Positions 62,628 through 64,000 of a DNA stretch of 64,000 nt are shown one piece after another. The DNA comes from CBDCVA01 sp965222935 [NCBI: Candidatus Latescibacterota bacterium] (GTDB lineage Bacteria > Latescibacterota > CBDCVA01). The notes beneath the pieces were generated by a model. It had not been told where the DNA came from, searched no databases, and was given only the letters and a program-made list of their open reading frames with translations. The stretch spans positions 496,001 through 560,000 of the forward strand of contig CBDCVA010000002.1 in the NCBI GenBank assembly GCA_965222935.1. Reading direction: 5' to 3'. The number at the start of each line of letters is the position of its first letter. Within the stretch, counting starts at the first letter, position 1. The translations under genes and the position numbers were made by a program.

Positions 62628-62705
62628 GAGTCTCATTATTCTTGACAAGCCAGAAAGGCGGCCTATATTGCTCCCGAGACGAAGTGAGATTGAGTCTCAT
62701 TCTCA
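62628..62705 (+). promoter_or_regulatory. Promoter flanked by Fur-like boxes, porin gene
   Basis: TTGACA (62642-62647), 16 bases, TATATT (62664-62669). Downstream, TGAGATTGAGTCTCA (62685-62699) is a 7-1-7 inverted repeat with six of seven matches, overlapping TGAGTCTCATTCTCA (62691-62705). The 10-mer GAGTCTCATT also occurs upstream at 62628-62637. The pattern resembles Fur operators (TGATAAT-N-ATTATCA). Confidence 0.5.
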
Positions 62706-62757
62706 TATTGATCTCGCTCGCTACGGGCCGCCAACCTGAACCGGAAGGAAGGAGGTC

Positions 62758-62889
62758 GTGAAGGCGCCGGAGAAGATTGGCCCGCCAGGTGCAGCAACAC
62801 CCGGCGAGCCGGCTGAACGCTCGCCCGCAACTCGGACTATCAAACTAGGTTGCACAGCGTGCATCGCGTCCAACACTGTCCCAATATAG
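62758..62889 (+). CDS. Possible 43-residue peptide ahead of the porin gene
   Basis: A GTG directly after GGAAGGAAGGAGGTC opens a frame of 43 residues with two Cys (GCTAC). The ribosome-site spacing is tight. It lies between the Fur-like promoter and the porin. Could be a leader peptide; weakly supported. Confidence 0.25.
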   Translation: MKAPEKIGPPGAATPGEPAERSPATRTIKLGCTACIASNTVPI

Positions 62890-62932
62890 GGCCTGACGTG
62901 GCTGCACGCAACACAGCAGGAGAGGTGCTGTC

Positions 62933-64000
62933 ATGTCATTCCATCGTTTCCGCGTTTTCGTCGCCGCGACCGTTGCAGCGCTTTTAGCCGCGCCAGCAGT
63001 CTCGGGTCCGAAGAACGCGGAAGGAGCGGAGAACGAGGAAGGGGAAGCGACCGAGAAACGGCAGATCGATGTCGACGAACTGGAGCGTCGCCTGGGGCTT
63101 CTGGCTGAAGAGGTCGAGCGACTGCGCAGCGGCGAGCCGGAGCTGGAGTTGACGACCGATGATGCCCGGAGGCTCGGGCTGGCGCCATCCGCAGCGGCGA
63201 CCTACGAACGTGGGCCGGGCGTGTCAATCGCCGGTTACGGCGAGATGCTCTATGAGAACTTTGCGGCGGAGAAAGAAGATGGCACCGAAGCCAAAAAGGG
63301 GACGCAGTTCGACTTCCTCCGCGCAATTCTGTACCTGGGCTACCGGTTTAATGACAAGTTCCTCTTCAACTCGGAGATCGAGGTCGAGCACGCGAAGGAG
63401 ATCTTCGTCGAGTTCGCGTACGTCGATTACCGGGCGTACGAGAACTTCGGGTTGCGGGCCGGGATGCTACTCGTCCCCATGGGGTTGGTCAACGAGTTCC
63501 ACGAGCCGACCGTCTTCATCGGCGCCGAGCGGCCGGTCACCGAGCAGCGGATCATTCCGTCGACCTGGCGGGAGAATGGCGGCGGTGTCTACGGCTCGGT
63601 CGACCGTGTCGCCTTTCGCGCCTACGTCGTCAACGGCTTCAACGGCTCGAAATTCTCGTCGAGCGGGGTACGCGGCGGTCGTCAGAAGGGCGGAAAGGCG
63701 AAGGCGAGCAACATGGCGTTCGCCGGCCGCATCGACTTCACCCCGACACTGGGAGCCTTCGTCGGTGCGAGCCTTTACACCGGCGGATCGGGCCAGGGCG
63801 ACATCATGATCGACGGTACAGACTACAGCGTGCGCACCACCATCTTCGATCTGCACGGGCAGGCGCAGTTCCGCGGCCTCGATTTCCGCGTGCTCTACGC
63901 CGAGGCGCGCCTGAACGATGTCGTGCAGTTGAACCAAGTACTCGAACTCTCCGGGTCGAAAGGGGTTGCCGAGAAGATGACGGGCGGCTACGTGCAGGTC
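62933..64000 (+). CDS. Porin-like outer-membrane protein (5' part, runs off window end)
   Basis: At least 356 aa. Signal peptide FRVFVAATVAALLAAPAVSG, an acidic stretch with a coiled coil (DELERRLGLLAEEVERL), then a beta-barrel starting GVSIAGYGEMLYENFA and continuing FLRAILYLGYRF, FNSEIEVEHAKEIFVEFAY, LRAGMLLVPMGLVNEFHEP and so on. The coiled coil plus barrel layout is that of phosphate- or metal-selective porins (OprP-like). Fur-like boxes suggest iron-linked expression. AGGAG precedes the ATG. Confidence 0.9.
   Translation, partial: MSFHRFRVFVAATVAALLAAPAVSGPKNAEGAENEEGEATEKRQIDVDELERRLGLLAEEVERLRSGEPELELTTDDARRLGLAPSAAATYERGPGVSIAGYGEMLYENFAAEKEDGTEAKKGTQFDFLRAILYLGYRFNDKFLFNSEIEVEHAKEIFVEFAYVDYRAYENFGLRAGMLLVPMGLVNEFHEPTVFIGAERPVTEQRIIPSTWRENGGGVYGSVDRVAFRAYVVNGFNGSKFSSSGVRGGRQKGGKAKASNMAFAGRIDFTPTLGAFVGASLYTGGSGQGDIMIDGTDYSVRTTIFDLHGQAQFRGLDFRVLYAEARLNDVVQLNQVLELSGSKGVAEKMTGGYVQV

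Overview
The window is a high-GC (roughly 60-65% by eye), gene-dense bacterial chromosome segment from a Gram-negative organism. Evidence for an outer membrane is a porin-like protein, a second beta-barrel candidate, a lipoprotein and an Mpl-type peptidoglycan recycling ligase. GTG and TTG starts are common and start codons often overlap the preceding stop. No rRNA, complete tRNA or CRISPR array is present, so I do not name a taxon. The gene mix (three enolase-superfamily dehydratases/racemases, sugar phosphate isomerases, DUF4432, LarA, ankyrin proteins) suits an uncultured, metabolically versatile heterotroph.

Layout. 1-1.5 kb: the 5' part of thiC behind a small XRE regulator with a Cys4 cluster. 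1.5-6 kb: scars (truncated arsC, integrase remnant) around a GH32 glycosidase, a DUF4432 protein and a HigBA toxin-antitoxin pair split by palindromic repeats. 6.5-10.2 kb: a redox operon of a ferredoxin-like aldo/keto reductase, an ArsC/Spx-like protein whose CxxC motif carries an in-frame TGA followed by a SECIS-like hairpin (a candidate selenoprotein), a metallo-beta-lactamase-fold hydrolase and a SagB-type double nitroreductase. 10-16 kb: assorted metabolic genes. 16.2-23.3 kb: a co-directional membrane-stress cluster of YbjN-like, PspA-like, DUF4178, lipoprotein, double DUF350, membrane-anchored aminopropyltransferase-like and K+-channel/TrkA-N genes. 25.2-29.5 kb: a tightly coupled metal operon (DtxR/MntR regulator, two-domain multicopper oxidase, ZIP transporter, cupredoxin, outer-membrane protein).

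29.7-33.1 kb: a frameshifted methyltransferase, then thiO-thiS-thiG-thiE behind a clear promoter and TPP riboswitch; with thiC at the left edge most of the thiamine precursor pathway is present. 33-48.7 kb: housekeeping genes (tandem phosphofructokinase, malate dehydrogenase, L21/L27, Mpl) mixed with LarA-like, methyltransferase, lamin-tail and ankyrin proteins. 48.8-62.3 kb: sugar and sugar-acid metabolism (ribokinase, TIM-barrel epimerases including a fusion to a degenerate arsenate-reductase-like domain, SDR, DapA-family lyase, three enolase-superfamily enzymes), with an IS3 remnant and a dead fourth enolase gene. 62.4-64 kb: a truncated tRNA-Asp and a porin-like gene behind a promoter flanked by Fur-like boxes.

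The two loci that best deserve the label of a possible new system are the candidate selenoprotein redox operon and the PspA/DUF350/aminopropyltransferase/channel cluster.
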